Shown piece after piece: positions 18,903 through 28,233 of a DNA stretch of 64,000 nt. The notes under the pieces were generated by a model, which was not told the origin of the DNA, did not search any database, and was given only the letters and a program-made list of their open reading frames with translations. How positions within the stretch are numbered: position 1 is the stretch's first letter; each line of letters begins with the position of its first letter. A program made the position numbers and the translations under genes. Source of the DNA: an uncultured Bacteroidales bacterium (lineage in GTDB: Bacteria; Bacteroidota; Bacteroidia; Bacteroidales; Muribaculaceae); contig CAMTKF010000001.1 in the NCBI GenBank assembly GCA_947072905.1, positions 96,776-160,775 of the forward strand, given 5' to 3'.

Positions 18903-19763
18903 ATGTATTTTCTCGCTGATATAATCTACTTCTTGTTGTACAGAGTTGCCGGTTATCGCAAAGATGTCGTGCGCAAAAATCTCGCTGAATCTTTTCCTGA
19001 TAAAAGCAGCGGAGAACTGCGCAAGATAGAGAAACGCTTTTATCGCAATTTCGCTGATTCATTAGTAGAGACATTGCGACTGATGCACGTCAGCGACAGC
19101 TACATGGCCCGGCACATGCAATTTGAAAACATAGAGCTGATAGACCGTTACCTTGACAGCGGGCAAAGCATAATAGTTTATTTCGCACATACATTCAACT
19201 GGGAGTGGGCACCATCGGTGAGCCTGCATACCAAGCTCAAGCCCTCAGAAAAAGTTGAATTCGGGCAGGTTTACCGTCCGCTCAAGTCGGGATTCGCCGA
19301 CCGAATGATGCTCAGGTTGCGCAGCCGTTTTCATTCAATATGCTATCCCAAGTCCTCTACCCTGCGCTGCCTGCTCAAAGCCCGAAAAAAAGGCATGCTC
19401 ACCATCACCGGATTCATGAGCGATCAGCATCCGAGCCATGGCGATCCCGGCTATCCCACAACCTTTCTCAACCATCCTACCTTGATGATTACCGGAACCG
19501 AGACACTTGCCCGCAAACTCAAAATGGCGGCCATATACTGGGATATGGAAAAAACCGGACGTGGAAAGTATAAGATAACGGTAAGACCATTGGCCGACAA
19601 CGTGGCCGACACTCCCGAAGGCGAGATTACCGAAAAGTATACCCGAATGCTCGAACAAACCATCAGACGCGACCCGGCAATATGGCTTTGGACTCACAAA
19701 CGCTGGAAACGTCCGGTAAACATGGAGCTACTGAATAATGAACGAAATGACAACACAAAATAA
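18903..19763 (+). CDS. Lysophospholipid/lipid A acyltransferase family protein (LpxL/HtrB-like)
   Basis: 286-residue membrane-associated acyltransferase expected to add a secondary acyl chain to lipid A at the inner membrane. A hydrophobic N-terminal anchor is followed by YRKDVVRKNLAESFPDKS, typical of the family. The catalytic HX4E motif is HTFNWE near residue 97, and WLWTHKRWKRP stands near the C-terminus. An in-frame stop shortly upstream (18882-18884) makes 18903 the first possible start. Its last 26 bp overlap the glycosyltransferase gene, linking it to envelope glycolipid synthesis. Confidence 0.88.
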   Translation: MYFLADIIYFLLYRVAGYRKDVVRKNLAESFPDKSSGELRKIEKRFYRNFADSLVETLRLMHVSDSYMARHMQFENIELIDRYLDSGQSIIVYFAHTFNWEWAPSVSLHTKLKPSEKVEFGQVYRPLKSGFADRMMLRLRSRFHSICYPKSSTLRCLLKARKKGMLTITGFMSDQHPSHGDPGYPTTFLNHPTLMITGTETLARKLKMAAIYWDMEKTGRGKYKITVRPLADNVADTPEGEITEKYTRMLEQTIRRDPAIWLWTHKRWKRPVNMELLNNERNDNTK

Positions 19764-20757
19764 ACCGGCAGTAGCCGTTATAATCCTTAACTGGAACGGC
19801 GCTGCACTACTCAAAGAATATCTGCCGCAGGTTGTAGCCAATACCAACCCCGAGACAGCACGTGTGATTGTAGCCGACAACGGTTCCACCGACGACTCGC
19901 GCAAAATTCTCGAAGAGCAATTTCCTGAGGTCGAGACATTATATTTCGACCGTAATTACGGTTTTGCCGAAGGCTACAACCGTGCGATAGAGCATTATCG
20001 TGATTATCACTATGTGGTGTTGCTCAATTCAGATGTGGCACCGGCGCCACAGTGGATAGACGACCTCTACAGTTTCATGAACGCGCATCCCGAAGCCGGT
20101 GCTTGCCAGCCAAAGCTGCGGGCATATATGGAGCGCGAAAACTTTGAATATGCAGGAGCTTGCGGAGGATATATAGACCGCAACGGCTATCCGTATTGTC
20201 GCGGACGCATCTTCGCCACCTGCGAAGCCGATAATGGCCAATACGACACCGTGGCCGAGGTTGACTGGGCTTCGGGAGCAGCACTCATGACACGCCCCGA
20301 AGTGTATCTTGAATGCGGAGGGCTTGACCCCAAATTCTTCGCACACATGGAAGAGATTGACCTGTGTTGGCGCATACGCCTCAAAGGTTATAAAATATAT
20401 GCTGTGCCTCAAGCTGTTGTCTATCATCTGGGCGGAGGATCGCTACCACCGTCAAATCCCCGCAAGACATATCTCAACTTCCGCAACAATCTGCTGATGC
20501 TCTACAAGAATCTGCCCGACGATGTCCGTGGCAAATCATTGTTCACACGCAGATTACTCGACACGATAGCATGGCTTAAATTCGTAGCCACTTTTCAGTT
20601 TGGCAATGCCGGGGCCATACTCAAAGCCCATCGTGATTACCGTAAAATGATGCCGGAAATGAAGGTGGCCGGAGCTGCAGAAAACCTGATTGAAAAAAGG
20701 CCCAACATCCTTGTCAGATATTATCTCAAGGGTCAGAAAACTTTCGACAAGTTGTAA
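19738..20757 (+). CDS. Family 2 glycosyltransferase
   Basis: 339-residue GT-A-fold enzyme of the rhamnosyltransferase-like group. Shows the nucleotide-sugar motifs VIILNWNG near residue 14, VADNGSTDDS near 45, the metal-binding LLNSDVAP near 99, and the catalytic EEIDLCWR near 204. No membrane helices. It begins inside the last codons of the acyltransferase gene (ATG at 19738; an alternative ATG is at 19747). Likely builds lipopolysaccharide or another surface polysaccharide; donor and acceptor are unknown. Confidence 0.9.
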   Translation: MNEMTTQNKPAVAVIILNWNGAALLKEYLPQVVANTNPETARVIVADNGSTDDSRKILEEQFPEVETLYFDRNYGFAEGYNRAIEHYRDYHYVVLLNSDVAPAPQWIDDLYSFMNAHPEAGACQPKLRAYMERENFEYAGACGGYIDRNGYPYCRGRIFATCEADNGQYDTVAEVDWASGAALMTRPEVYLECGGLDPKFFAHMEEIDLCWRIRLKGYKIYAVPQAVVYHLGGGSLPPSNPRKTYLNFRNNLLMLYKNLPDDVRGKSLFTRRLLDTIAWLKFVATFQFGNAGAILKAHRDYRKMMPEMKVAGAAENLIEKRPNILVRYYLKGQKTFDKL

Positions 20758-20841
20758 CAGCTCCTTTTATCAAGTTATTCAAACAAGCTCTAAAATTATT
20801 TAAAACCGTAGCATCATAATTGTTTTTCATAGGGAATTTCG

Positions 20842-20849
20842 TAACTTTG
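20842..20849 (+). promoter_or_regulatory. -7 promoter element of the NhaC gene
   Basis: TAACTTTG about 70 bp upstream of the GTG start at 20920; leader of roughly 64 nt. Confidence 0.6.
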
Positions 20850-20919
20850 CGTATAATTTGATTCAAAAACTGACGCGATTGTCAGTGTAAACGCATTTTT
20901 AAAAGAATTTTTCTGATAG

Positions 20920-22344
20920 GTGAAAAGATTATTTGCACTCTCGCCCCGCAAAGCGTCGTGGCGGATTTCAGCAATTCCGTTATTATCACTTGCTGTAATA
21001 CTGATACTTATTATACTGATTGAAGGCCCCTTGGCGGTAAGCGATTACTCGCCGATTGCCTTATTGGGATGTTCGGCTCTTGCGCTGCTGCTGTCTGTGA
21101 GAAACAAGTATCTCTCGCGACGCGGATTTGCCATAGGCCTGCGTCGCAGTGCCACTCAGATACTCCCTGCCATACCCATGCTGATATGTATAGCCGCATT
21201 GGCTACCACATGGATGCTGTCGGGCGTGGTGCCGACATTGGTAGAATACGGTTTGCTTATGCTCAATCCACAGTGGTTTCTCGTTACGGCTTGTGTGGCC
21301 TGCGCCATGGTGTCGGTTATAACCGGCAGCTCTTGGTCTACCATCGCCACCATAGGTGTGGCTTTTCTCGGCATAGGAACAGCTATGGGTTACAGTGCAG
21401 GCTGGACAGCCGGAGCCATAATTTCAGGCGCATATTTCGGCGATAAGGTTTCGCCGCTGAGCGACACCACCGTAATCGCATCCTCCACATGTGATGTAGA
21501 TCTTTTCACCCACATCCGCTATATGATGATTACCACTACCCCTGCCATGGTGATATCACTCATAGTGTTTGCAGCAAAAGGACTTATGACGGGCGGTGCG
21601 CCGATAGAAGGGTCAATGGATATGCTGAGCGGCATAAACAGCACCTTCAACATTACCCCTATGGTGCTTATAATTCCCGTTGTTACACTGATAATGATTG
21701 CGATGCGCATACCCACGCTCAAGGTGCTGATTATAAGCAGTTTTATGGCATCGGTGGGCGTATTCATATTTCAACCGCAGCTGCAGATGTCGGTGACAGA
21801 TGTACTTTCGAGCACCCTGTCAGGATATGAAAGCCACAGCGGAATAGAGGCAGTAGACAGCTTGCTGAGTACCGGCGGCATAATGGGTATTATTCCGGTA
21901 GTATATCTGGTAGTAGCGGCCCTTATATTCGGCTGGATCATGATAGGCTCGGGAATGCTGGCGTCGGTAGCCGAATTTATCACACGTAAGCTCAAGCACC
22001 GCACCTCTATAGTATCGGCGACTATCGCAACAGGCTTTGCAATGAACGCCACCACAGCCGACCAGTACCTGTCAATTATCCTCACAGGCAACATCTACCG
22101 CAATCTGTTCAAGCGTAACATGATGGAGAAGCGCCTGCTGAGCCGAACGCTCGAAGACGGTGTCTCGGTTACTTCGCCTATCATCCCGTGGAGTTCTTGC
22201 GGTGTTACACAGGCTACGGTGCTGGGGGTTCCCACGGTCACTTATCTGCCCTATTGCCTGTTTAACTATCTCACCCCTATAGTATCGCTAATTGTTGTAT
22301 CTACAGGATTTAAGATAAAGAGCAAAATCAAGAAAACGGCATAA
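20920..22344 (+). CDS. nhaC: Na+/H+ antiporter NhaC family
   Basis: 474-residue polytopic inner-membrane antiporter. Conserved NhaC stretches include VSVITGSSWSTIATIG near residue 130, SGAYFGDKVSPLSDTT near 170 (acidic and polar residues of the ion path), and WSSCGVTQATVLGV near 425. GTG start at 20920, directly followed by a basic N-terminus (KRLFALSPRK) before the first helix. Monocistronic, with its own promoter and a terminator behind. May exchange sodium for protons, or malate/lactate as in MleN relatives. Confidence 0.88.
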   Translation: MKRLFALSPRKASWRISAIPLLSLAVILILIILIEGPLAVSDYSPIALLGCSALALLLSVRNKYLSRRGFAIGLRRSATQILPAIPMLICIAALATTWMLSGVVPTLVEYGLLMLNPQWFLVTACVACAMVSVITGSSWSTIATIGVAFLGIGTAMGYSAGWTAGAIISGAYFGDKVSPLSDTTVIASSTCDVDLFTHIRYMMITTTPAMVISLIVFAAKGLMTGGAPIEGSMDMLSGINSTFNITPMVLIIPVVTLIMIAMRIPTLKVLIISSFMASVGVFIFQPQLQMSVTDVLSSTLSGYESHSGIEAVDSLLSTGGIMGIIPVVYLVVAALIFGWIMIGSGMLASVAEFITRKLKHRTSIVSATIATGFAMNATTADQYLSIILTGNIYRNLFKRNMMEKRLLSRTLEDGVSVTSPIIPWSSCGVTQATVLGVPTVTYLPYCLFNYLTPIVSLIVVSTGFKIKSKIKKTA

Positions 22345-22367
22345 ATCCTTAAAAATATCTAAATAAC

Positions 22368-22420
22368 AGGGCTTATATGAATTTTTGAGCAAAAATCTTC
22401 AATATAAGCCCTATTTTTTA
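22368..22420 (+). terminator. Intrinsic terminator after nhaC
   Basis: AGGGCTTATAT (22368-22378) pairs with ATATAAGCCCT (22402-22412), followed by ATTTTTTA. The loop is about 23 nt. Confidence 0.75.
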
Positions 22421-22428
22421 TATATTTG
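22421..22428 (+). promoter_or_regulatory. -7 promoter element of the Trp-rich protein gene
   Basis: TATATTTG directly after the nhaC terminator, about 72 bp before the ATG at 22501. Confidence 0.55.
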
Positions 22429-22500
22429 CATTAAACTAAATGGCTGTTTTAAAGTCTAAATAAAAAAATAAGTAAATAGAATATATCAACAAAGGCTGCT

Positions 22501-23694
22501 ATGAAATCACGACGATTTTTTCTTCTCTCGATACTGATTGCAGGCGCCACGGCTCTTGCATTTGCTTCATCGTCACCCGCCTCGTGGGATGATGAGGAAG
22601 ACGATATCTACTATAATGAGTCAAAGTCGAAAAACAAGACTCAAAATAAAAACAAAAAAGGACAGAACTCAAATTACAATTATACACCGGCAACAGTTGT
22701 AAGCGATTATCCCGATCCATCTACATATACTCCGGCCGCAGGGAGCGGACTGAATGTGGATGTTGACACATATAATCGCCGTGGACAGTTCCTTGTGCCC
22801 GACTCCATATCGCTCGACTCGCTTGAAGTGCTCGAAAAGAATATGCAGAACAGCGACACATACGGATATACACGCCGCCTGGAACGCTTCCACGACGGTG
22901 ATGTAGTCAACGGATCTGATGACCAGGCATTGATTGACTCGTATTATTCGCAACCTGTCACTCAAGCAACCGACGTAAACATCTATGTAAGCGCATCGCC
23001 CTGGTACTCACCCTGGTATACAGGTTGGTATGGTGGCTGGTATGATCCCTGGTACGGTCCGTCGTGGAACTGGCGTTGGAACATGGGATGGTACGACCCA
23101 TGGTACTCATGGAGCTGGGGCCCGTCATGGTCATGGGGTTGGGGCCCGTCGTGGGGCTGCGGTCCTGCATGGGGCTGGGGACCCGGATGGGGAGCCGGTT
23201 GGCATCCCGGACATGGACCTTCGTGGGGAAATAACAACTGGTCGGTAAATAACCCCGGTGTATCAGGCACCCACCGTCCGTCGCACGGAACCGGAATGGC
23301 CGGCGTCAGCTCTACAACCGGTCGCCGTCCCGGAGCCATCAGTGCCGGTGCATCAAGCGCACGTCCCGGCAACATGGGTCGACCCGGCAATATGGGCTCA
23401 AGCACCAACCGCCGTCCCGGCTCATCGGCATCGCCCTCATACGGCGGAAGCCCATCAGGCTCAAACCGCGGTACCATCAACACCAACCGCGGCCGTAACC
23501 GCTCATATAACAACTCGAGCAGCGAATCGCGATCAAACAATTCATGGAACCGCAGCTCAAGCAGCAGTTCATCATCCCGCAGCAGCTGGGGTACCGGTGG
23601 CGGCGGCGCACGCTCTACCCACCGGTCAAGCGGCAGTTTCGGCGGTGGAAGCCGAAGCGGCGGCGGAGGTGGTGGCGGACGCGGACGTCGTTAA
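22501..23694 (+). CDS. Secreted Trp/Tyr/Gly/Ser-rich low-complexity protein
   Basis: 397 residues, signal peptide (MKSRRFFLLSILIAGATALAFA). Residues about 25-160 are polar with acidic patches (WDDEEDDIYYNES). Residues about 165-247 are extraordinarily rich in Trp, in repeats of the type WYxPWY and WGPSW. Residues about 250-397 are Ser/Gly/Arg/Asn-rich and end in poly-Gly and Arg (GGGGGGRGRR). No catalytic family is recognised. The pattern suggests a surface or periplasmic sticky, disordered or cell-envelope-binding protein (inference). The following hairpin separates it from the FadL-type gene. Confidence 0.75.
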   Translation: MKSRRFFLLSILIAGATALAFASSSPASWDDEEDDIYYNESKSKNKTQNKNKKGQNSNYNYTPATVVSDYPDPSTYTPAAGSGLNVDVDTYNRRGQFLVPDSISLDSLEVLEKNMQNSDTYGYTRRLERFHDGDVVNGSDDQALIDSYYSQPVTQATDVNIYVSASPWYSPWYTGWYGGWYDPWYGPSWNWRWNMGWYDPWYSWSWGPSWSWGWGPSWGCGPAWGWGPGWGAGWHPGHGPSWGNNNWSVNNPGVSGTHRPSHGTGMAGVSSTTGRRPGAISAGASSARPGNMGRPGNMGSSTNRRPGSSASPSYGGSPSGSNRGTINTNRGRNRSYNNSSSESRSNNSWNRSSSSSSSSRSSWGTGGGGARSTHRSSGSFGGGSRSGGGGGGGRGRR

Positions 23695-23710
23695 CTCCAA
23701 AGATATACAT

Positions 23711-23741
23711 ACCCGCAGACCGGATTATCCGCTCTGCGGGT
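23711..23741 (+). terminator. Strong hairpin after the Trp-rich gene
   Basis: ACCCGCAGA (23711-23719) and CGGAT (23721-23725) pair with ATCCG (23727-23731) and TCTGCGGGT (23733-23741): a nearly perfect 31-nt hairpin. The following tract is only moderately T-rich. Confidence 0.65.
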
Positions 23742-23873
23742 TATAAATTTAAGACTATTTAAATGCGAATCCTCTTAAACCAAAGCACATCTGAAGTGTT
23801 AATATATTTAAATTAAAAACTGTAAAAAACCGAATATGGATTTTATCCGTAAATAAATAATTCAGTTTCAGCT

Positions 23874-25487
23874 ATGAAAAAGACCATACTTGCAGCCCTC
23901 GCAATAAGTGCTCCGGCAGTATTATCGGCACAGAGTGCTGTAGACGCATATCAACTTTCACAGACCGAGCTACGCGGCACTGCCCGATTCATGGCAATGG
24001 GCGGAGCATTCACAGCACTTGGCGGTGACCTCTCCACTCTCAATCAGAATCCGGCCGGTATAGGTGTGTACAGACGCAGCGAAATAGGTGCCACCCTCGA
24101 CATCTCTCCCCGCAAGATCACTTCCACCACCAACAGTACCAAGGAAAGCATGTCGAAAACCAAGGTGTACTGCAATAACTTCGGTTATGTAGGTACAGCC
24201 CGTCTTGACGGTGCATTGCGTACCTTCTCGTGGGGAGCCAGCTATAATCGCGTAGCATCTTTCGACAGGGCTTATTCGGCCTACACAGCCCGCACCAACG
24301 GCTCTCTGTCAAACTACATAGCATCATTTACAAGCGCGCCCGAGAGCGACCTTAACTTTGGCGAGAAATATAATCCCTATCTTGATTCAAACGAAGACTG
24401 GCTCTCGATTCTTGCCTACAATTCATTTATGATCAATCCCAAGGCGGGCGGCGGCTACCAAGGTCTGCGTAATGAGCACACCATAGGCGATGCCCTCTCA
24501 GAAGTACGCGAAAGCGGATATGTAGACGAATACGCCATCGACTTCGGCGGAAATATAGGCAATGTGGTTATGTGGGGTATAGGTTTCGGTATCACTGACC
24601 TGAGCTTCAACCAGACCACATACTACTCAGAGAGTATGGAAAAAGCTACAATCCCTACCGAAAGCGAAGGTCCCAACGGTGATGTAATCGGCAAACTTCA
24701 GGAAGGCAATGCCGGTGTACAGCTTCGCAATTACCGTAACATCAGCGGTAACGGTTTCAATCTCAAACTCGGTGTGATTCTCAAACCCATAAACGAATTC
24801 CGTGTAGGTTTCGCAGTCCACACTCCCACATGGCATCATCTCTCATCATCGTCATACGCCGGAGTTGACTACAGCTATTTTAATCCCGGAGCTGCCGAGA
24901 GCAAGCTTAATCCTATAGCCGGCACTGAAGAAACCGATGACGCCTTCTACAATTTCCACCTCAATTCGCCCTGGAAAATCATGGTAGGTGCAGCAGCGGT
25001 GATTGGCAACCAGGCAATCGTGAGTCTTGACTACGAACGTCAGGCTTACGGCAACACCAAGGTAAGCTATCAGGACCAACGCGGCGACTACGTGAGCGAT
25101 GACTATGTGAATGATGATACCAAGGCTTATTTCAAGGCTGCGAATATAATTCGTTTAGGTGTTGAATACCGTCTGACACCGGCCTTTAGCCTGCGTGCCG
25201 GTTACAACTACACATCCACTTCTACCAAAGAAGAAGCCCTTGACGGCAATATGGAAATCTTCACAGCCGGTACAAACCCCGCTTACTCGCTCAACCGTTC
25301 GATCAACTCATTATCGTTGGGCGTGGGTTACCACTACCAAGCCTTCTATGCCGATGCAGCCTACGTTTACCGTAATAAGAAATCAAGCTATTATGCTTTC
25401 ACACCCTATCAGGGTATAAGCTCACCCAAAGCCGACCTTACTGAAGTAACAAACTCTATAGTACTGTCGGTAGGTTTCAAATTCTGA
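23874..25487 (+). CDS. OmpP1/FadL-type outer-membrane beta-barrel protein
   Basis: 537 residues with a signal peptide (MKKTILAALAISAPAVLSA). The mature N-terminus reads GTARFMAMGGAFTALGGDLSTLNQNPAGIG, the FadL/TodX hatch-domain signature. The remainder alternates polar and aromatic residues as expected for a barrel and ends in an aromatic residue (VGFKF), the outer-membrane insertion signal. Members carry hydrophobic ligands across the outer membrane; the exact ligand is unknown. Bacteroidota databases often mislabel these as hemin receptors. Own transcription unit with a downstream terminator. Confidence 0.88.
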   Translation: MKKTILAALAISAPAVLSAQSAVDAYQLSQTELRGTARFMAMGGAFTALGGDLSTLNQNPAGIGVYRRSEIGATLDISPRKITSTTNSTKESMSKTKVYCNNFGYVGTARLDGALRTFSWGASYNRVASFDRAYSAYTARTNGSLSNYIASFTSAPESDLNFGEKYNPYLDSNEDWLSILAYNSFMINPKAGGGYQGLRNEHTIGDALSEVRESGYVDEYAIDFGGNIGNVVMWGIGFGITDLSFNQTTYYSESMEKATIPTESEGPNGDVIGKLQEGNAGVQLRNYRNISGNGFNLKLGVILKPINEFRVGFAVHTPTWHHLSSSSYAGVDYSYFNPGAAESKLNPIAGTEETDDAFYNFHLNSPWKIMVGAAAVIGNQAIVSLDYERQAYGNTKVSYQDQRGDYVSDDYVNDDTKAYFKAANIIRLGVEYRLTPAFSLRAGYNYTSTSTKEEALDGNMEIFTAGTNPAYSLNRSINSLSLGVGYHYQAFYADAAYVYRNKKSSYYAFTPYQGISSPKADLTEVTNSIVLSVGFKF

Positions 25488-25507
25488 TAAGCATTTTACA
25501 ACCATAG

Positions 25508-25542
25508 CTCAGCCGCCGTTTATTACGGTGGCTGAGTTTTTT
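25508..25542 (+). terminator. Intrinsic terminator after the FadL-type gene
   Basis: CTCAGCCGCCGT pairs with ACGGTGGCTGAG (25508-25519 with 25525-25536, one G-U pair), 5-nt loop, followed by TTTTTT. Confidence 0.85.
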
Positions 25543-25603
25543 GTACGGTCTTTATGAACAAACGGCCTTTTAAAAGCCTTATACTGCAAAGACCAAATAC
25601 TAT

Positions 25604-27040
25604 ATGAATACACCAACGATATACTCCAAATTCAAAGAAACTGTAAACAAATATCCCGATGCGCCGGCTGTCATAGAGGATGACAGGATGCTGTCATACA
25701 CTGAACTTGACAACATGGCCGACAGCATAATGGCTAAATTCTATGATTCCAAGCCCGATTTTGTAGGGATAGTAATGCATCACGGCGCCGAGCAGATAGC
25801 TGCCATGCTGGCGGTGCTGAAAAGCGGTGCGGCATACGTGCCCGCCGAGCCTACCCTGCCGCAGGAACGCATAGACTATATGATGCACACAGCCGGGGTT
25901 AAAATGATCATAACTGACAATTACTGCCGAAACCTCGCTCCGACCGCAGCTGCCATGTACGACCGCTCCACTGCCGAGGGGGTGGCTTACGTATTATATA
26001 CCTCCGGAACTACCGGCAAACCAAAAGGTGTTGTAGTCGAAAATCACTCTGTAGTCAATTATGCCCGCGCTTTCGAACACGAATTTCATACCGGGCCCGG
26101 CGACGTGATGCTCCAATATTCAGTTTGCTCATTCGACATTTTTGTGGAGGAAGTATTTACGACTCTTCTCAACGGAGCTGCCCTGTGCATACCGTCTACA
26201 GCGATACACAACGGTTCTCTTGCCGGACTGATGAGATTTGCTGACCGACATAAGGTAACGATAATCGACGGATTCCCCTACCTGATAGCCGAGATGAACA
26301 AATTGCCGGAAATTCCAAACTCAATAAAATTGATAATAAGCGGAGGTGATGTAATACGCGACAGCTACATATCAAACTTGCGCAACCGAGGAGTAAAGAT
26401 TTACAACACATACGGCCCCTCGGAAACTACGGTATGCTCAAACTACTATCGCGTAGATAATGCCAAACCTCTGGGAGACGGCACATTCCCCATAGGCAAG
26501 GCTGTGCAAGGCGTCAGGGTAAAGATTCTTGACAAGAATCTTAATGAGGTAAAACGCGGTGATACGGGTGAAATATGTATTTTCGGGGAAGGAGTGAGCC
26601 GCGGTTATCTCGGCAATCCCCCCGAGCAGAAGAACTTTGTGACACTTGACGACGGCACCCGCATGTACCGCAGCGGCGACCTCGGATACGAAATGCCCGA
26701 CGGCAATATAGAATTTCTGCATCGACGCGACGAGCAAGTGATGATTTTGGGCAAAAGGGTCGAACCCGAAGAAGTGGAAAATGTGTTGAATACATGCCCG
26801 TGCGTAGACCGTGGCGTGGTACGTGCGTTCAAGGATGAAAACAGTCTGCATTATCTTGTAGCATATATAATGGCCGGCAAGGACTGCACCCTGCATAAAG
26901 TGCGGGCATGGTTGAAATCAAAGCTTACCGACTTCATGATTCCTGAGTTTTTTGTAAAGGTACACAGCATACCGCTAACACGTCGCGGCAAAGTAGATGT
27001 TGAGGCCCTGCCTGTGGTTATGAAAGAAGGAGGCGTATGA
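25604..27040 (+). CDS. Stand-alone amino-acid adenylation domain (NRPS A-domain type)
   Basis: 478-residue AMP-forming enzyme expected to activate an alpha-amino acid as aminoacyl-AMP. Core motifs in order: A3 YTSGTTGKPKG near residue 130, A4 FDIF with the Asp that binds the substrate amino group near 175, A5 NTYGPSETTV near 270, A7 YRSGDLG near 355, and A10 RRGKVD with the catalytic Lys near 463. There is no carrier-protein or condensation domain and none nearby. It overlaps the GNAT gene by 4 bp and is cotranscribed with an esterase, suggesting a small amino-acid-derived product (inference). Confidence 0.85.
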   Translation: MNTPTIYSKFKETVNKYPDAPAVIEDDRMLSYTELDNMADSIMAKFYDSKPDFVGIVMHHGAEQIAAMLAVLKSGAAYVPAEPTLPQERIDYMMHTAGVKMIITDNYCRNLAPTAAAMYDRSTAEGVAYVLYTSGTTGKPKGVVVENHSVVNYARAFEHEFHTGPGDVMLQYSVCSFDIFVEEVFTTLLNGAALCIPSTAIHNGSLAGLMRFADRHKVTIIDGFPYLIAEMNKLPEIPNSIKLIISGGDVIRDSYISNLRNRGVKIYNTYGPSETTVCSNYYRVDNAKPLGDGTFPIGKAVQGVRVKILDKNLNEVKRGDTGEICIFGEGVSRGYLGNPPEQKNFVTLDDGTRMYRSGDLGYEMPDGNIEFLHRRDEQVMILGKRVEPEEVENVLNTCPCVDRGVVRAFKDENSLHYLVAYIMAGKDCTLHKVRAWLKSKLTDFMIPEFFVKVHSIPLTRRGKVDVEALPVVMKEGGV

Positions 27041-27486
27041 TGATTGAATTGCGCGTTATAGAGTCAGTAGATGAGCTTATGGCATGGCGCACGGAGGTAA
27101 TAGCCAATGTGTTTGGCAAAAAGCCTGATGAAGCCCTGCTCGAGGCCAACCGCAGGTATTACAAGACACATATACCCGACGGGAGCCACGTAGCCGTCGT
27201 AGCATCACGCGATGGCACAGACTGCGGGTGTGGTGCTGTGTGTTTTTCAGACGAGCTGCCGTCGCCCGACAATCCCGGTGGCCTCTGCGCATATCTGATG
27301 AACATATATGTGCGCAAAAGTTACAGAAATGCAGGAGTTGCCCACAGCATTGTCACGCATCTGATTGAAATAGCCCGTCAGCGCAATTGTGGCAAGATTT
27401 ACCTTGAAACCACCGCCGACGGCCGTCCTGTTTATTATTCTCTTGGTTTCCGGGATATGCCGGATATGTTGAAATTATGGCACTGA
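27037..27486 (+). CDS. GNAT family N-acetyltransferase
   Basis: 149-residue acyl-CoA-dependent N-acyltransferase. The acetyl-CoA-binding segment reads VRKSYRNAGVAHSIVTHLI near residue 92, matching the Q/RxxGxG/A signature, with the beta strand LMNIYV before it and LETTADGRPVYYSLGF after. Starts inside the stop codon of the adenylation gene (ATGA overlap) and ends 10 bp into the esterase gene, so all three are coupled. It may acylate the product or substrate of the adenylating enzyme; a stand-alone role is equally possible. Confidence 0.85.
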   Translation: MMIELRVIESVDELMAWRTEVIANVFGKKPDEALLEANRRYYKTHIPDGSHVAVVASRDGTDCGCGAVCFSDELPSPDNPGGLCAYLMNIYVRKSYRNAGVAHSIVTHLIEIARQRNCGKIYLETTADGRPVYYSLGFRDMPDMLKLWH

Positions 27487-28157
27487 ATATTTCGATAGAT
27501 AATCTGCAATGTCTTTGCAGTGATAATAGATGCAACAGTAAGATTGCTTATATATTATATCCCATCGAGGGTTTTCTGGATAAATGGATTGACCAAGCCG
27601 CCAAAGATTACGGCACAACTATAGTGGTGATAACCGGAATGGATTGGCAAAATGTGTTCAGTCCGTGGCCGTCCAAAGGCGTCCCGGCCGGAAGCCCTGA
27701 TTTCAAGGGCGAATCCGGTGAGTTTCTTGATAAGCTTCAAAATGATGTAATCCCGAAGATTGAATCAAAAATCGGATGCCATGCTACTCCCGAACGCTCT
27801 CTTATAGGAATATCTATGTCGGGGCTGTTTGCGCTGTGGCAATGGATGTTGTGTGACACCTTTACCAATATAGCTTCGCTGTCGGGTTCGTTCTGGTATG
27901 AGGGTTTTGTTGATTGGTTTGATAAACAACAAATCAGCGATAAAAACGGACAGGCATTTTTTCTGTTGGGTACTCAGGAACCAAAATCTGTCGTAAAAGC
28001 ATTTCAATCAGTCGGTATCGCAACAGAGGCAATAGTGAGCCGATTGAAAAATGAGGGAATAAACGTTCGGTTTATGAGTGTACCGGGCAACCATTACTCC
28101 AATCCTTTACCAAGACTTGAAGCTGCATTCTCAGCACTGTATTCCGGCCAAAGATAA
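27477..28157 (+). CDS. Alpha/beta-hydrolase, esterase D/enterochelin-esterase-like
   Basis: 226-residue cytoplasmic hydrolase. The nucleophile elbow is GISMSG near residue 105, and the probable catalytic His is in GNHYSNPLPRLE near 205. Between them are GSFWYEGF and LLGTQEPKS, as in the esterase D/IroE-like family that cleaves ester bonds of small molecules or siderophores. The Cys-rich start (LQCLCSDNRCNS) is unusual. Overlaps the GNAT gene by 10 bp. The substrate is not known. Confidence 0.75.
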   Translation: MALNISIDNLQCLCSDNRCNSKIAYILYPIEGFLDKWIDQAAKDYGTTIVVITGMDWQNVFSPWPSKGVPAGSPDFKGESGEFLDKLQNDVIPKIESKIGCHATPERSLIGISMSGLFALWQWMLCDTFTNIASLSGSFWYEGFVDWFDKQQISDKNGQAFFLLGTQEPKSVVKAFQSVGIATEAIVSRLKNEGINVRFMSVPGNHYSNPLPRLEAAFSALYSGQR

Positions 28158-28233
28158 GTGATTGGGCCACCAACCCCACTGCCGAGTACCGGCTTGTCCG
28201 ATAATTTATGTATTTCGCAGGCTATGGTGTCAT

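Noticed and set aside
22983..23540. 185-codon Pro-rich frame on the minus strand
   Set aside because: Arises from the GC-rich repeats of the Trp-rich protein gene; no start context and no family.
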